This document shows, piece by piece, positions 1-9,405 of a stretch of 17,229 nucleotides of DNA. This DNA is from Methanobacteriota archaeon. GTDB lineage: Archaea; Methanobacteriota; Methanobacteria; Methanobacteriales; Methanobacteriaceae. Position 1 is the first letter of the stretch. The number at the start of each line of letters is the position of its first letter. Both the position numbers and the translations under genes were made by a program. The DNA lies in NCBI GenBank assembly GCA_023409695.1, contig JAEYQZ010000167.1, positions 1-17,229 on the forward strand, in the 5' to 3' direction. The notes beneath the pieces are model-generated. The model searched no databases. It had not been told where the DNA came from and saw only the letters and a program-made list of their open reading frames with translations.

Positions 1-24
1 TTTTAAAAATTTTTGGTGACTTAC

Positions 25-1056
25 ATGGTAACATATTCAGAATCAGGTGTTGATATTAATCTTGAGGAAGCTACAGTTTCTGCACTGGTTTCCGAAATTA
101 AAAAAACGCTTTCATTTAGAGATGTAATTACAGAAAGCGGTCATTTTGCAGCGCTTGTAAGATTAGGGGATAAAGCAATCGCTATGAGTACAGATGGTGT
201 TGGAAGTAAAATATTAGTTGCAAAAATGATGAATAAATATGATACAGTTGGAATAGACTGTATTGCAATGGTTGTAAATGATATTCTCTGTGTTGGTGCT
301 GAGCCAATAGCAATGGTGGATTATCTTGCTGTTGAAAAAGCAGATCCGGAAATTGCAGGCCAAATTGGAAAAGGACTTGCTGAAGGATCTAAAATGGCCA
401 AAATAGCAATGATTGGAGGAGAAACTGCATCCCTTCCAGAGATAATTAAAGACTTTGACCTTGCAGGTACCGGAATTGGAATTGTAGATGCAGATAAAAT
501 CATAACTGGGGAAAATATCTCTGATGGAGACGTACTTATAGGAATAGAAAGTAGCGGTGTCCATAGTAATGGACTAAGCCTCGCTAGAAAAGTATTTTTC
601 GATAAAGCTAATTTAAGTATTGATAGTCCTCTCCCAGAGGATCCTGATAAATTAGTTGGGGAAGAACTGTTAAAACCTACCACAATTTATGTGGAGCCAG
701 TTGTTGAACTTTTAAAGGAAGATATAGATATTCATGGCCTTGCCCATATTACTGGGGGCGGATTTTTAAATCTTAAAAGGCTCAAAAAAGGTATCAGTTA
801 CAATATAGATAGTTTACCAGAACCCGGTTCAATTTTTAAATCTATCTATTCATTGGATGTTCCATTAGAAGAGATGTACCGTGTATTTAATATGGGTATA
901 GGGTTTGTAGTCATTGTCCCTGCTCGTGAAGCGGATAAAGCAATAAATGTTATTAAAAAATACAGCAAAGCTTATAAGATAGGAACTGTTGTAGATAACA
1001 AGGATGAAACAGTTAAAATAAAAGCGTTTAATGGGGATATCATTACTTTAAATTAA
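25..1056 (+). CDS. purM: Phosphoribosylformylglycinamidine cyclo-ligase (AIR synthetase)
   Basis: PurM closes the imidazole ring of purines: FGAM plus ATP gives AIR, ADP and phosphate, in the cytoplasm. The protein starts with the family's SGVDI segment, has STDGVGSK near residue 55, a GIDCIAMVVNDIL helix, GGETAS near 131, and GLAHITGGGF near 238, the usual landmarks of the PurM/ThiS-kinase-like fold. At 343 residues it has the normal length. I chose the ATG at 25 because GGTGA (15-19) lies at good spacing; in-frame TTG (13) and GTG (16) starts overlap that site and are less likely. The gene is probably complete, although its promoter lies outside the window. comC follows after about 45 bases, so the two may be co-transcribed. 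Function is confident from motif order; the operon is inferred from spacing only. Confidence 0.96.
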   Translation: MVTYSESGVDINLEEATVSALVSEIKKTLSFRDVITESGHFAALVRLGDKAIAMSTDGVGSKILVAKMMNKYDTVGIDCIAMVVNDILCVGAEPIAMVDYLAVEKADPEIAGQIGKGLAEGSKMAKIAMIGGETASLPEIIKDFDLAGTGIGIVDADKIITGENISDGDVLIGIESSGVHSNGLSLARKVFFDKANLSIDSPLPEDPDKLVGEELLKPTTIYVEPVVELLKEDIDIHGLAHITGGGFLNLKRLKKGISYNIDSLPEPGSIFKSIYSLDVPLEEMYRVFNMGIGFVVIVPAREADKAINVIKKYSKAYKIGTVVDNKDETVKIKAFNGDIITLN

Positions 1057-1101
1057 TTTCACGCTGAATTTTCACAAATTAAAAATTAAATGGTGTATTA
1101 C

Positions 1102-2133
1102 ATGAAAATAACAATTGAACAAGAAAGATCAATAATTATGGAAATTTTAACAAGATTTAATATACCAGAGGAGGATGCATACATAGTTGCTGACGTTACT
1201 ATGGATGCTGACCTTAAGGGATTTACTTCACATGGAATAGGAAGGTTTCCACAATACGTAAAGGGATTAAGAGTTGGAACTATAGATCCAGAAGCTGAAA
1301 TAACTGTGGAAGAGGAAACAGCATCTACGGCCCTTTTGAACGGAAATCACAAGTTTGGACATGTTGTAACCTATAAAGGTATGGAAATGGCCATGAAAAA
1401 GGCAGAACAAACTGGTGTAGGCCTTGTTGGAGTACATAACTCCAACCATTTTGGAGTTGCAGGTTACTACTCGGACATGGCAGTTATGCAGGATATGATA
1501 GGTGTTGTAATAGCAAATACCGAACCTGCAGTAGCCCCAATCGGTGGTAAAGAACCAATAATCGGTACAAACCCAATAGCAATTGGTATTCCTGCAAATA
1601 AAAATTATGTCTCTGTAGATATGGCGACATCTGCTTCTGCAAGGGGAAAACTCTTAGAAGCATTCCGAAAAGGTCAAAAAATCCCGGAAAATGTCGCGCT
1701 TGACTGTGATGGAAATCCTACAACAGATCCTGAAGCTGCACTTAAGGGTTCAATCCTACCTTTTGGAGCACATAAAGGATATGCACTTGCATTCATGGTT
1801 GAAATTATGGCAGGGCCTCTTGTAAGGGCTGCATTTGGTAAAGGGGTTAAAGGAACTGCAAATCCTGAGGAAATGTGTACAAAAGGCGACCTTTTAATGG
1901 CAATAGATCCAGCAAAATTTGCGGATATTAATCAATTCAAAGAAGAAGTGGATGAATTTGTAGCAGAAATTAAAGATTCCGGTGAAAACATCTTTATTCC
2001 TGGAGACATGGAAGTAAATAATATTAAAAGGTTCAGGAAAGAAGGATTTTCAATAGACGACACTTTATTTGAGCAGCTTAAAGAAATTGCAGACGAGTTA
2101 GCATTTAATCTGGATGAAATATTAAAAGATTAA
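1102..2133 (+). CDS. comC: L-sulfolactate dehydrogenase (ComC, archaeal MDH/LDH2 family)
   Basis: ComC oxidises sulfolactate to sulfopyruvate with NAD, the third step of coenzyme M synthesis from phosphoenolpyruvate and sulfite; the family also acts on malate and related hydroxyacids. The 343-residue protein carries GFTSHGIGRFPQY near residue 40, NSNHFGVAGYY near 113 with His116 at the position of the family's catalytic histidine, and GGKEPIIGTNPIAI near 148 for the dinucleotide site. It closely resembles the Methanocaldococcus jannaschii ComC as I remember it, including the ANPEEMCTKGDL segment. The ATG at 1102 is preferred over the one at 1090 because GGTG sits just upstream and the N-terminus then aligns with the family. 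The related comD and comE genes lie about 11 kb further on, so the pathway is split here. A plain malate dehydrogenase is the main alternative. Confidence 0.92.
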   Translation: MKITIEQERSIIMEILTRFNIPEEDAYIVADVTMDADLKGFTSHGIGRFPQYVKGLRVGTIDPEAEITVEEETASTALLNGNHKFGHVVTYKGMEMAMKKAEQTGVGLVGVHNSNHFGVAGYYSDMAVMQDMIGVVIANTEPAVAPIGGKEPIIGTNPIAIGIPANKNYVSVDMATSASARGKLLEAFRKGQKIPENVALDCDGNPTTDPEAALKGSILPFGAHKGYALAFMVEIMAGPLVRAAFGKGVKGTANPEEMCTKGDLLMAIDPAKFADINQFKEEVDEFVAEIKDSGENIFIPGDMEVNNIKRFRKEGFSIDDTLFEQLKEIADELAFNLDEILKD

Positions 2134-2146
2134 GTATAAATTTTAA

Positions 2147-2212
2147 ACAGACAGAAAATTGTCTGTATATCTAAGGAGACTTGATCAATAACCTTCTTTT
2201 TTATAAGAAGGT
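2147..2212 (+). terminator. Two hairpins after comC
   Basis: Two inverted repeats follow the comC stop codon: ACAGAC/GTCTGT (2147-2152 and 2161-2166), and a stronger one, ACCTTCTT/AAGAAGGT (2191-2198 and 2205-2212), with a six-base loop. The second is followed by a T-rich stretch on the plus strand (CTTTATTTTAG). They lie between convergent genes, which fits transcription termination of purM-comC; the second may also slow transcripts from the minus-strand gene. Confidence 0.55.
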
Positions 2213-2235
2213 CCCGATCTTTATTTTAGTGCTAT

Positions 2236-2628
2236 TTAATTTGCATAACCAAGTGCAAATAATGTTATAATGCCTAATATTACTATAGTCAGATAATGAA
2301 GTATTATTTTAAAACCTAGAGCTCTTGTTTTATTTTTAGAATCTGTAGGCACTGAAGAGTTTTTAAATGCATAGTATAAATAAACCATTGTAGCAAATCC
2401 TGATACTAAAATAGAGTAGTCATATGCAACATCTAAGATTATAGCATTGCTTATAATAAATATTAAAGCTCCAATTATAATTATTTTTGGTTCAATTCGA
2501 GATTTTGGGTTAGAACTTAAGATACTTGGTTTTTTATGCGCTTTTAAAGTATTTTTACAGTTATAACAGACCTTAGCTTTTTTACTGTTTTTAGTTTTAC
2601 ATCTTGGACAGATGATTGTAGATACCAA
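2236..2628 (-). CDS. Zinc-ribbon membrane protein, function unknown
   Basis: I do not recognise a specific family. The protein begins with a short zinc ribbon of two CxxC pairs (CPRC and CYNC, 13 residues apart), then a basic linker rich in lysine and serine, then about three hydrophobic segments that should cross the membrane, ending in GYAN. Such small zinc-ribbon plus membrane proteins are common in Methanobacterium and mostly uncharacterised. I chose the TTG at 2628 (130 residues) because GGTGGT lies immediately upstream in the mRNA, and the zinc ribbon then begins a few residues in. The frame is open up to an ATG at 2685, which would give 149 residues with a less typical N-terminus and a weaker ribosome site. 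It stands alone on the minus strand between two plus-strand units. Confidence 0.7.
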   Translation of the reverse strand: MVSTIICPRCKTKNSKKAKVCYNCKNTLKAHKKPSILSSNPKSRIEPKIIIIGALIFIISNAIILDVAYDYSILVSGFATMVYLYYAFKNSSVPTDSKNKTRALGFKIILHYLTIVILGIITLFALGYAN

Positions 2629-2685
2629 AATACCACCTTGCTGTGATTGAGTTAATCCTTTATTTGCTATAATGGGCATTTTCAC

Positions 2686-3045
2686 AGATTAAGCTCATTT
2701 TTATTCATGTCATGGACGTTACTAATTGACATCTTTCGCACTTAATAAACTGATTATTTTACTTGATGTTAGGTTAATTCAAGACTATATAAGTTTATTG
2801 AGTAATCATAAATCATAATTAAATAATACTGTAATGAATTAAAAATAAAAGAGCATACGTTGAACCTATTATTGAATGTTCTACTGCTTTATACATGGAT
2901 TAATCAGTGAATTGTGCCTGTGTTAATATAATCCGAATAAATTTTAATTAAATAATACTTAAATGTCTTCTTGTATCTTAAAAATGCAATTGCCTTTTTT
3001 AAAAAAGAATAAATAAAAAGAAGTAATATAATAGTAAATATATTA
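2686..3045. other. AT-rich intergenic region, possible promoter and repeats
   Basis: No convincing gene is visible. The stretch holds a good archaeal TATA box on the plus strand (CTATATAAG, 2785-2793) that lies about 280 bases before the next start codon, a 14-base direct repeat AATTAAATAATACT (2817-2830 and 2946-2959), and a perfect palindrome CTTTTTTAAAAAAG (2994-3007). A second set of TATA-like sequences (TAATATAAT near 3024 and AATATATT near 3037) is better placed for the following small gene. The distant TATA box could drive a long leader or an untranslated RNA ending near the T6A6 palindrome; this is inference only. Confidence 0.4.
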
Positions 3046-3072
3046 TTGAACATTAAAATAGGGGTTACAAAA

Positions 3073-3318
3073 ATGTCAAAAAAGCTAGAAAAAGCAATAG
3101 ATGAGCAAATTAGGGGAAAAGTTGAGGCTGAAATACAGAAGGAGATTCAGGATCAAATAAAAGGCGAAAATGATCCTGAAATTAATAAGGAAATTCAGGA
3201 ACAAATTAGGGGAAAAGTTGAGGCCGAAATACAGAAGGAGATTCAGGAGCAAATAAAAGGCAAAGTTGATACAGAGATCCAAAAGCAAATTGAAGATCAA
3301 ATTAAAGGAAGAAGCTAA
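3073..3318 (+). CDS. Small charged protein of five 16-residue repeats
   Basis: I do not recognise this protein. It has 81 residues, almost all inside a repeat with the pattern K-x-I-x-x-Q-I-(K/R)-G-K-V-x-x-E-I-Q: units begin KAIDEQIRG, KEIQDQIKG, KEIQEQIRG, KEIQEQIKG and KQIEDQIKG, the last truncated after GRS. Isoleucines at positions 3, 7 and 15 and a glycine at 9 recur; the rest is mostly Glu, Lys and Gln, so each unit could be a short amphipathic helix broken at glycine. No signal peptide, cysteine or membrane segment is present. The DNA is also repetitive: about 63 bases from 3103 recur from 3199, 96 bases (two units) apart, with only about three changes, which suggests recent internal duplication. 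The ATG at 3073 with GGGG upstream is preferred to the ATG at 3046. It may be expressed alone. Confidence 0.7.
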   Translation: MSKKLEKAIDEQIRGKVEAEIQKEIQDQIKGENDPEINKEIQEQIRGKVEAEIQKEIQEQIKGKVDTEIQKQIEDQIKGRS

Positions 3319-3333
3319 TAAAAACCTTTATTA
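3316..3333 (+). terminator. AT-rich hairpin over the stop of the repeat protein gene
   Basis: TAATAAA (3316-3322) and TTTATTA (3327-3333) form a 7-bp stem with a four-base loop, starting at the stop codon. It is weak and all A-T, with no immediate poly-T run, although ACTTCTTTTTTG follows about 30 bases on. A termination role is plausible, not demonstrated. Confidence 0.3.
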
Positions 3334-3579
3334 AATCTATTAAACTATTTAAATATATTATTACTTCTTTTTTGACTTATTTAAGCATCTATTTATTCTA
3401 AAAAGCATGATGCAGACGTTTTTCATATGATTAAACCTATATAGACAAGCATTAACTTGCATGTCAAATATAAATCTTTCGATCTGTCTGTCTAACAACA
3501 CATTTATATTAAGAAAAAATAGTCCCATTACTATGAATATTCATGAAAGTTCATGATAGTCGATTAAATCGCGTAACGG
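3334..3579. promoter_or_regulatory. Upstream part of the fdhC control region
   Basis: No gene is seen. The stretch contains TTTATATT near 3503, a possible TATA box, and a perfect 12-bp palindrome ATGAATATTCAT (3533-3544) followed by TTCATGA twice. Its context CTATGAATATTCAT recurs with one change as CTATGGATATTCAT at 3742-3755, on the other side of the repeat array and close to fdhC. The paired elements look like binding sites for one regulator; the protein is unknown. Confidence 0.4.
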
Positions 3580-3728
3580 GTAATAATAATTTGAATTATG
3601 TATTATTCAGTAATAATAATTTGAATTATGTATTATTGGAATAATAAATTGGGTTTATATATTGTCTGGTAATAATAAATGGGTAAAATTATTAACAGGT
3701 AATATAAATGGGTTTAATGGGCTATAAT
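3580..3728 (+). repeat. Five tandem 30-bp repeats upstream of fdhC
   Basis: Units start at 3580, 3610, 3640, 3669 and 3699, so the period is 30 (one unit is 29). The first two share 28 identical bases (GTAATAATAATTTGAATTAT and onward to TATTATT) and contain a dyad AATAATA/TATTATT. The third, fourth and fifth keep the AATAATAAAT-GGGT core but diverge after it. There are no unique spacers between units, so this is not a CRISPR array. The best fdhC TATA box lies inside the third unit. Thirty bases is close to three helical turns, so sites would line up on one DNA face. A cis-acting control array for the formate operon is the likely reading. Confidence 0.7.
3654..3661 (+). promoter_or_regulatory. 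TATA box, probable fdhC promoter
   Basis: TTTATATA, a perfect archaeal box A, predicts a start near 3683 and a leader of roughly 100 bases before the fdhC ATG. CTATAATG at 3722 is a weaker alternative that would give a leader of about 35 bases. The box lies within the third 30-bp repeat. Confidence 0.45.
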
Positions 3729-3787
3729 GCTGTCACTATATCTATGGATATTCATAGGTAAAAAAGTGTAAATGGAGGTAAAAGATT

Positions 3788-4663
<876 letters not shown>

Positions 4664-4674
4664 AATGGGTGAAT

Positions 4675-4716
4675 TTAATCCTTCCATTCATTTTTATTTT
4701 TTGACGGAAGGATTAA
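4675..4716 (+). terminator. Intercistronic hairpin between fdhC and fdhA
   Basis: TTAATCCTTCC (4675-4685) and GGAAGGATTAA (4706-4716) form a perfect 11-bp stem around a 20-base T-rich loop, starting 11 bases after the fdhC stop. No poly-T tail follows. It could be a partial terminator, an RNA processing site, or a stabiliser of the fdhC 3' end. Confidence 0.5.
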
Positions 4717-4735
4717 CACTCAAATTCTAAATTTT

Positions 4736-4799
4736 CATGATACTGATATTTTAGCGTGTATCGTGATTATGCCGGATAATACTTTCAGTGCATATCGTG
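4736..4799 (+). promoter_or_regulatory. fdhA leader with competing inverted repeats
   Basis: CATGATAC (4736-4743) can pair with GTATCGTG (4758-4765; one G-U pair). A second TATCGTG occurs at 4793-4799 inside GTGCATATCGTGTAAC, so two downstream segments could compete for the same upstream arm. It lies about 95-155 bases before the fdhA start codon. This could be a leader RNA switch or paired protein sites; no known riboswitch class is recognised. Confidence 0.35.
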
Positions 4800-4892
4800 T
4801 AACTGTTAGATATTAAGAAATTATGAATGAATCATAAAAAATTAAAAATTGAATATTTTCAAAAAAAGTTAAGAAAATTAGGGGATAAAAAA

Positions 4893-6943
<2,051 letters not shown>

Positions 6944-6947
<4 letters not shown>

Positions 6948-8218
6948 TCGAAATAAACGATATGTTCTATGCAAAATCATCCGATGCAGCAATTGCAGAA
7001 GCTGGAGAATACGGCGGTGCAGTTACAACCCTTCTGAAATTTTTACTTAAAGAAGGAATTGTTGACGCAGTCCTGGCTGTTGACAGCAGTGCAGACCTAT
7101 ATGACGCAGTTCCTATCTTAATAGAAGATCCTGAAAAAGTTGTTGATGCTGCAGGTTCACTTCACTTTGGAACACTTAACCTCGCTAAATTCGTCACCAG
7201 ATACCTTGACGGTGCCCAGGATATGAAAATAGCAGTTACTGTCAAACCTTGTGATGCAATGACTATGGTCGAACTCATGAAAAGGGAGAAGGTCAACGCA
7301 GACAACGTTATAATGGTAGGTTTAAACTGTGGAGGAACTATGCCTCCAGTTAAAGGCCGAATGATGATGGAGCAATTCTATGAAGTTGATCCAGATTCCG
7401 TTGTCAAAGAAGAAATTGCTAAAGGTAAACTCATTGTTGAAACTGAAGATGGTACTGAAAAGGAAATTCCAATAGACGTACTGGAAGATGAAGGGTTCGG
7501 TAGGAGAACCAACTGCAGAAGATGTGAAGTCAACATTCCAAAAATGGCTGATCTTGCATGTGGTAACTGGGGAGTCATAGGACCTCTTGCAGGAAAAGCT
7601 ACATTTGTGGAAGTTTGCTCTGCTAAGGGTGCTGAAATCCTGGAAAAAGCTAAAGATGCGGGAGTTATAGATTTAGAAGCTCCAATTCCAAAAGGAATTG
7701 AAATAAGGGAAAAAATTGACGGTGCAATGGTCAAACTTGCAGATAAATGGCAAGTCAGTGACTGGGAAAGTGTTGAAGGTCGTGAAATTTTCTCAGTTCT
7801 CACAGAATACATGGAAGACTTCTCCAGATGTCTGAAGTGTTACGGATGCAGAGAAGCATGTCCAATATGTTACTGTGATGACTGTTGTCTAGAGGCCAAT
7901 AATGGTCCTGACTGGCTGACTAAAGGGGAAATTCCACCATCACCAATGTTCCACATGGAAAGAATGCTTCACATGGCAGAATCATGTACAAACTGCGGAC
8001 AATGTGAAGAAGTATGTCCTGGTGAAATACCTCTTGCCAAAATTTGGCACGAAGTAAATACCAAAATAAGGAACACCTTTGGATATACTAAAGGAATGGA
8101 TGAAGGAAAACCACCTATTGCGTTTTTCCCTTCCAAAGAAAGAGATAGCTCTGGACTGGATAAAGCAATAGATGAACAACCACCTATAGCTCCAAAACCA
8201 GTGCCAGAAAGTAAATAA
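6944..8218 (+). CDS. fdhB: F420-dependent formate dehydrogenase, FdhB subunit
   Basis: FdhB carries electrons from FdhA through iron-sulfur clusters and flavin to coenzyme F420; it belongs to the FrhB/FdhB family. The 424-residue protein has KPCDAM and GLNCGGTMPP motifs in the first third, a cysteine group Cys191, Cys194 and Cys206 (NCRRCEV, LACGNWG), a cysteine-dense segment at 296-315 (CLKCYGCREACPICYCDDCC), and a ferredoxin-type CTNCGQCEEVCPGEIP at 348. These can hold several [4Fe-4S] clusters. The start overlaps the fdhA stop by four bases. The last 25 or so residues are a hydrophilic tail rich in proline (EQPPIAPKPVPESK), which makes the protein longer than the M. formicicum FdhB I remember (about 399). 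In methanogens this enzyme can also join heterodisulfide reductase; nothing in the window tests that. Confidence 0.97.
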
Positions 8219-8240
8219 GTGAGTTAAGTCCTCACTTTTT
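8218..8240 (+). terminator. Terminator of the fdhCAB operon
   Basis: AGTGAG (8218-8223) and CTCACT (8231-8236) form a stem with a seven-base loop and run directly into TTTTT. The hairpin starts at the last base of the fdhB stop codon, a compact end to the operon. Confidence 0.65.
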
Positions 8241-8303
8241 ACATTTTTGTTCACTGCATTGTATTGACTCTTTAGCATGTTTAAAGGTCATTACCAACTC
8301 AGT

Positions 8304-8387
8304 AAACCATATTTTGCTAGAACAAATTATAGAGGATGATTCGCTCAACATCACCCAGTATGTAAAATATTTTGCAAAATATGGTTT
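8304..8387 (+). promoter_or_regulatory. Inverted repeat and 16-bp palindrome before the carbonic anhydrase gene
   Basis: A perfect 14-bp inverted repeat (AAACCATATTTTGC at 8304-8317, GCAAAATATGGTTT at 8374-8387) spans 56 bases. The right arm overlaps a perfect palindrome ATATTTTGCAAAATAT (8367-8382), and the left arm carries the same half-site, ATATTTTGC. This looks like one full and one partial operator for a dimeric regulator. The palindrome ends two bases before the TATA-like TTTATATT (8385-8392), so a bound protein would affect promoter recognition. Confidence 0.55.
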
Positions 8388-8414
8388 ATATTAATTATTT
8401 TAGGTGATAAAGTT

Positions 8415-8936
8415 ATGCTTGATGAAGTACTAAAGGCCAATGAAAATTTTGTTAAAGATTTTGAACCTAAAAAGATGAGCCACATGCCTCAAAAGAAATT
8501 AGCTGTCGTAACATGTATGGATACAAGGCTTACTGGGTTTTTAGAACCCGCGATGGGAATTGGAAGGGGAGATGCAAAAATAATTAAAAATGCTGGCAAT
8601 GCTGTAGTTGGCAGGGATGTCATACGATCCGTTGCGGCGGCAATATACGCACTTGGTGTCGAAGAAGTTATGGTGGTTGGACACTATGAATGTGGAATGG
8701 CAAATGTAAACTCTGAAAAACTTACAGAAACTATGAAAATGCGCGGTGTTGATGAAGGAACTCTGTCAGAGGTTAATATTAGGGAATGGATTGGCGCAAT
8801 TGGTGATGAAGAAGAAAATGTCATAAAAGTAGTAAAAAAGATAAAAGAGTCCCCATTTATTCCAGAAGATGTCCCTATACACGGTCTTATAATTGATCTT
8901 TATGATGGTAAAATGAAAGTTCTGGTTGAAGGTTAA
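8415..8936 (+). CDS. Beta-class carbonic anhydrase (Cab type)
   Basis: It interconverts CO2 and bicarbonate in the cytoplasm. The 173-residue protein resembles the Cab enzyme of Methanothermobacter: the zinc ligands are Cys34 (in TCMDTRL, with Asp36 and Arg38 as the usual dyad), His90 and Cys93 (VGHYECGMA). GIGRGDAKIIKNAGNA near residue 48 and GDEEENVI near the C-terminus also match the small archaeal beta class. GGTGAT lies seven bases before the ATG. The gene stands alone after the formate dehydrogenase operon, separated by a terminator; placing it beside an enzyme that makes CO2 from formate fits a role in CO2/bicarbonate supply for methanogenesis and carboxylation, which is inference. A palindrome upstream suggests its own control. 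Confidence 0.94.
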   Translation: MLDEVLKANENFVKDFEPKKMSHMPQKKLAVVTCMDTRLTGFLEPAMGIGRGDAKIIKNAGNAVVGRDVIRSVAAAIYALGVEEVMVVGHYECGMANVNSEKLTETMKMRGVDEGTLSEVNIREWIGAIGDEEENVIKVVKKIKESPFIPEDVPIHGLIIDLYDGKMKVLVEG

Positions 8937-8940
8937 CCAT

Positions 8941-8957
8941 TTCTTGTTTTTTTTAAT
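8941..8957 (+). terminator. T-rich terminator after carbonic anhydrase
   Basis: TTCTTGTTTTTTTT follows the stop codon within five bases; the palindrome GGTTAACC lies over the end of the gene. Oligo-T runs of this kind commonly end archaeal transcripts. Confidence 0.45.
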
Positions 8958-9351
8958 ATGCAGACATTACCTGGAAGTTGTAAAATGAACTAGATTATTT
9001 GCACTTATTTTATAATTAAGATACATTAAAAAGGTCATGAACGTTTGTACTTTTTCCATTTTTAACTGGCCACTATTTTTCATCAGGATATTTCTTTTAG
9101 TAAATTTCTTACAATTTAGATAAAATGTACTCATAAATTAATAATACAACTTAATAAGAATTATCTTTAAGAAGTAAGTGTTACATAAATCTTTAAGAAA
9201 TTTCATGCCTCTTTAAAAAGTTATATTGGGCTAATTTGTAGGAATGTATGTTTAATTTTATTGTTTAATGTCTTTATTTGTATTATGTTATTATTAAAGG
9301 TTTTACTTGTCATACGAAATAACAAGACGAAAAAAATAATTATGAGAAACG
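8958..9351. other. AT-rich intergenic region before purP
   Basis: No gene or known RNA is recognised. ATCTTTAAGAA occurs at 9163-9173 and again at 9189-9199, 26 bases apart, followed by the similar CTCTTTAAAAAG near 9210. The part nearest purP is A-rich with CGAAATAACAAGACGAAA around 9315. The length is unusual for this otherwise compact window, so an untranslated RNA is possible but unsupported. Confidence 0.3.
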
Positions 9352-9380
9352 AAACATCTTATATTTAACTAAAGATGTTT
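9352..9380 (+). promoter_or_regulatory. Dyad bracketing the purP TATA box
   Basis: AAACATCTT (9352-9360) and AAGATGTTT (9372-9380) are perfect inverted repeats with an 11-base centre. The probable TATA box TTATATTT (9359-9366) lies at the left arm and centre, predicting a transcript start near 9387, just before the GGAGG site. A repressor on this dyad would block TBP directly. It may be a purine-responsive operator; the regulator is unknown. Confidence 0.5.
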
Positions 9381-9405
9381 TATGGCATGAGGAGGGATGT
9401 AGTAA

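Noticed and set aside
2994..3007. T6A6 palindrome as a protein operator
   Set aside because: Such A/T palindromes arise easily in AT-rich spacers; position and sequence give no further support, so it is mentioned only as context.
3580..3728. CRISPR array
   Set aside because: The 30-bp units are contiguous, diverge progressively, and have no unique spacers or neighbouring cas genes.
4827..4892. N-terminal extension of FdhA from an upstream ATG
   Set aside because: The 22 extra residues are low-complexity and lysine-rich, lack a ribosome site, and the family start MDIKYVPTICPYC is preceded by GGGGAT.
7378..7812. 144-residue open frame on the minus strand within fdhB
   Set aside because: Serine/proline-rich antisense shadow of a strongly conserved gene; no ribosome site or motif.
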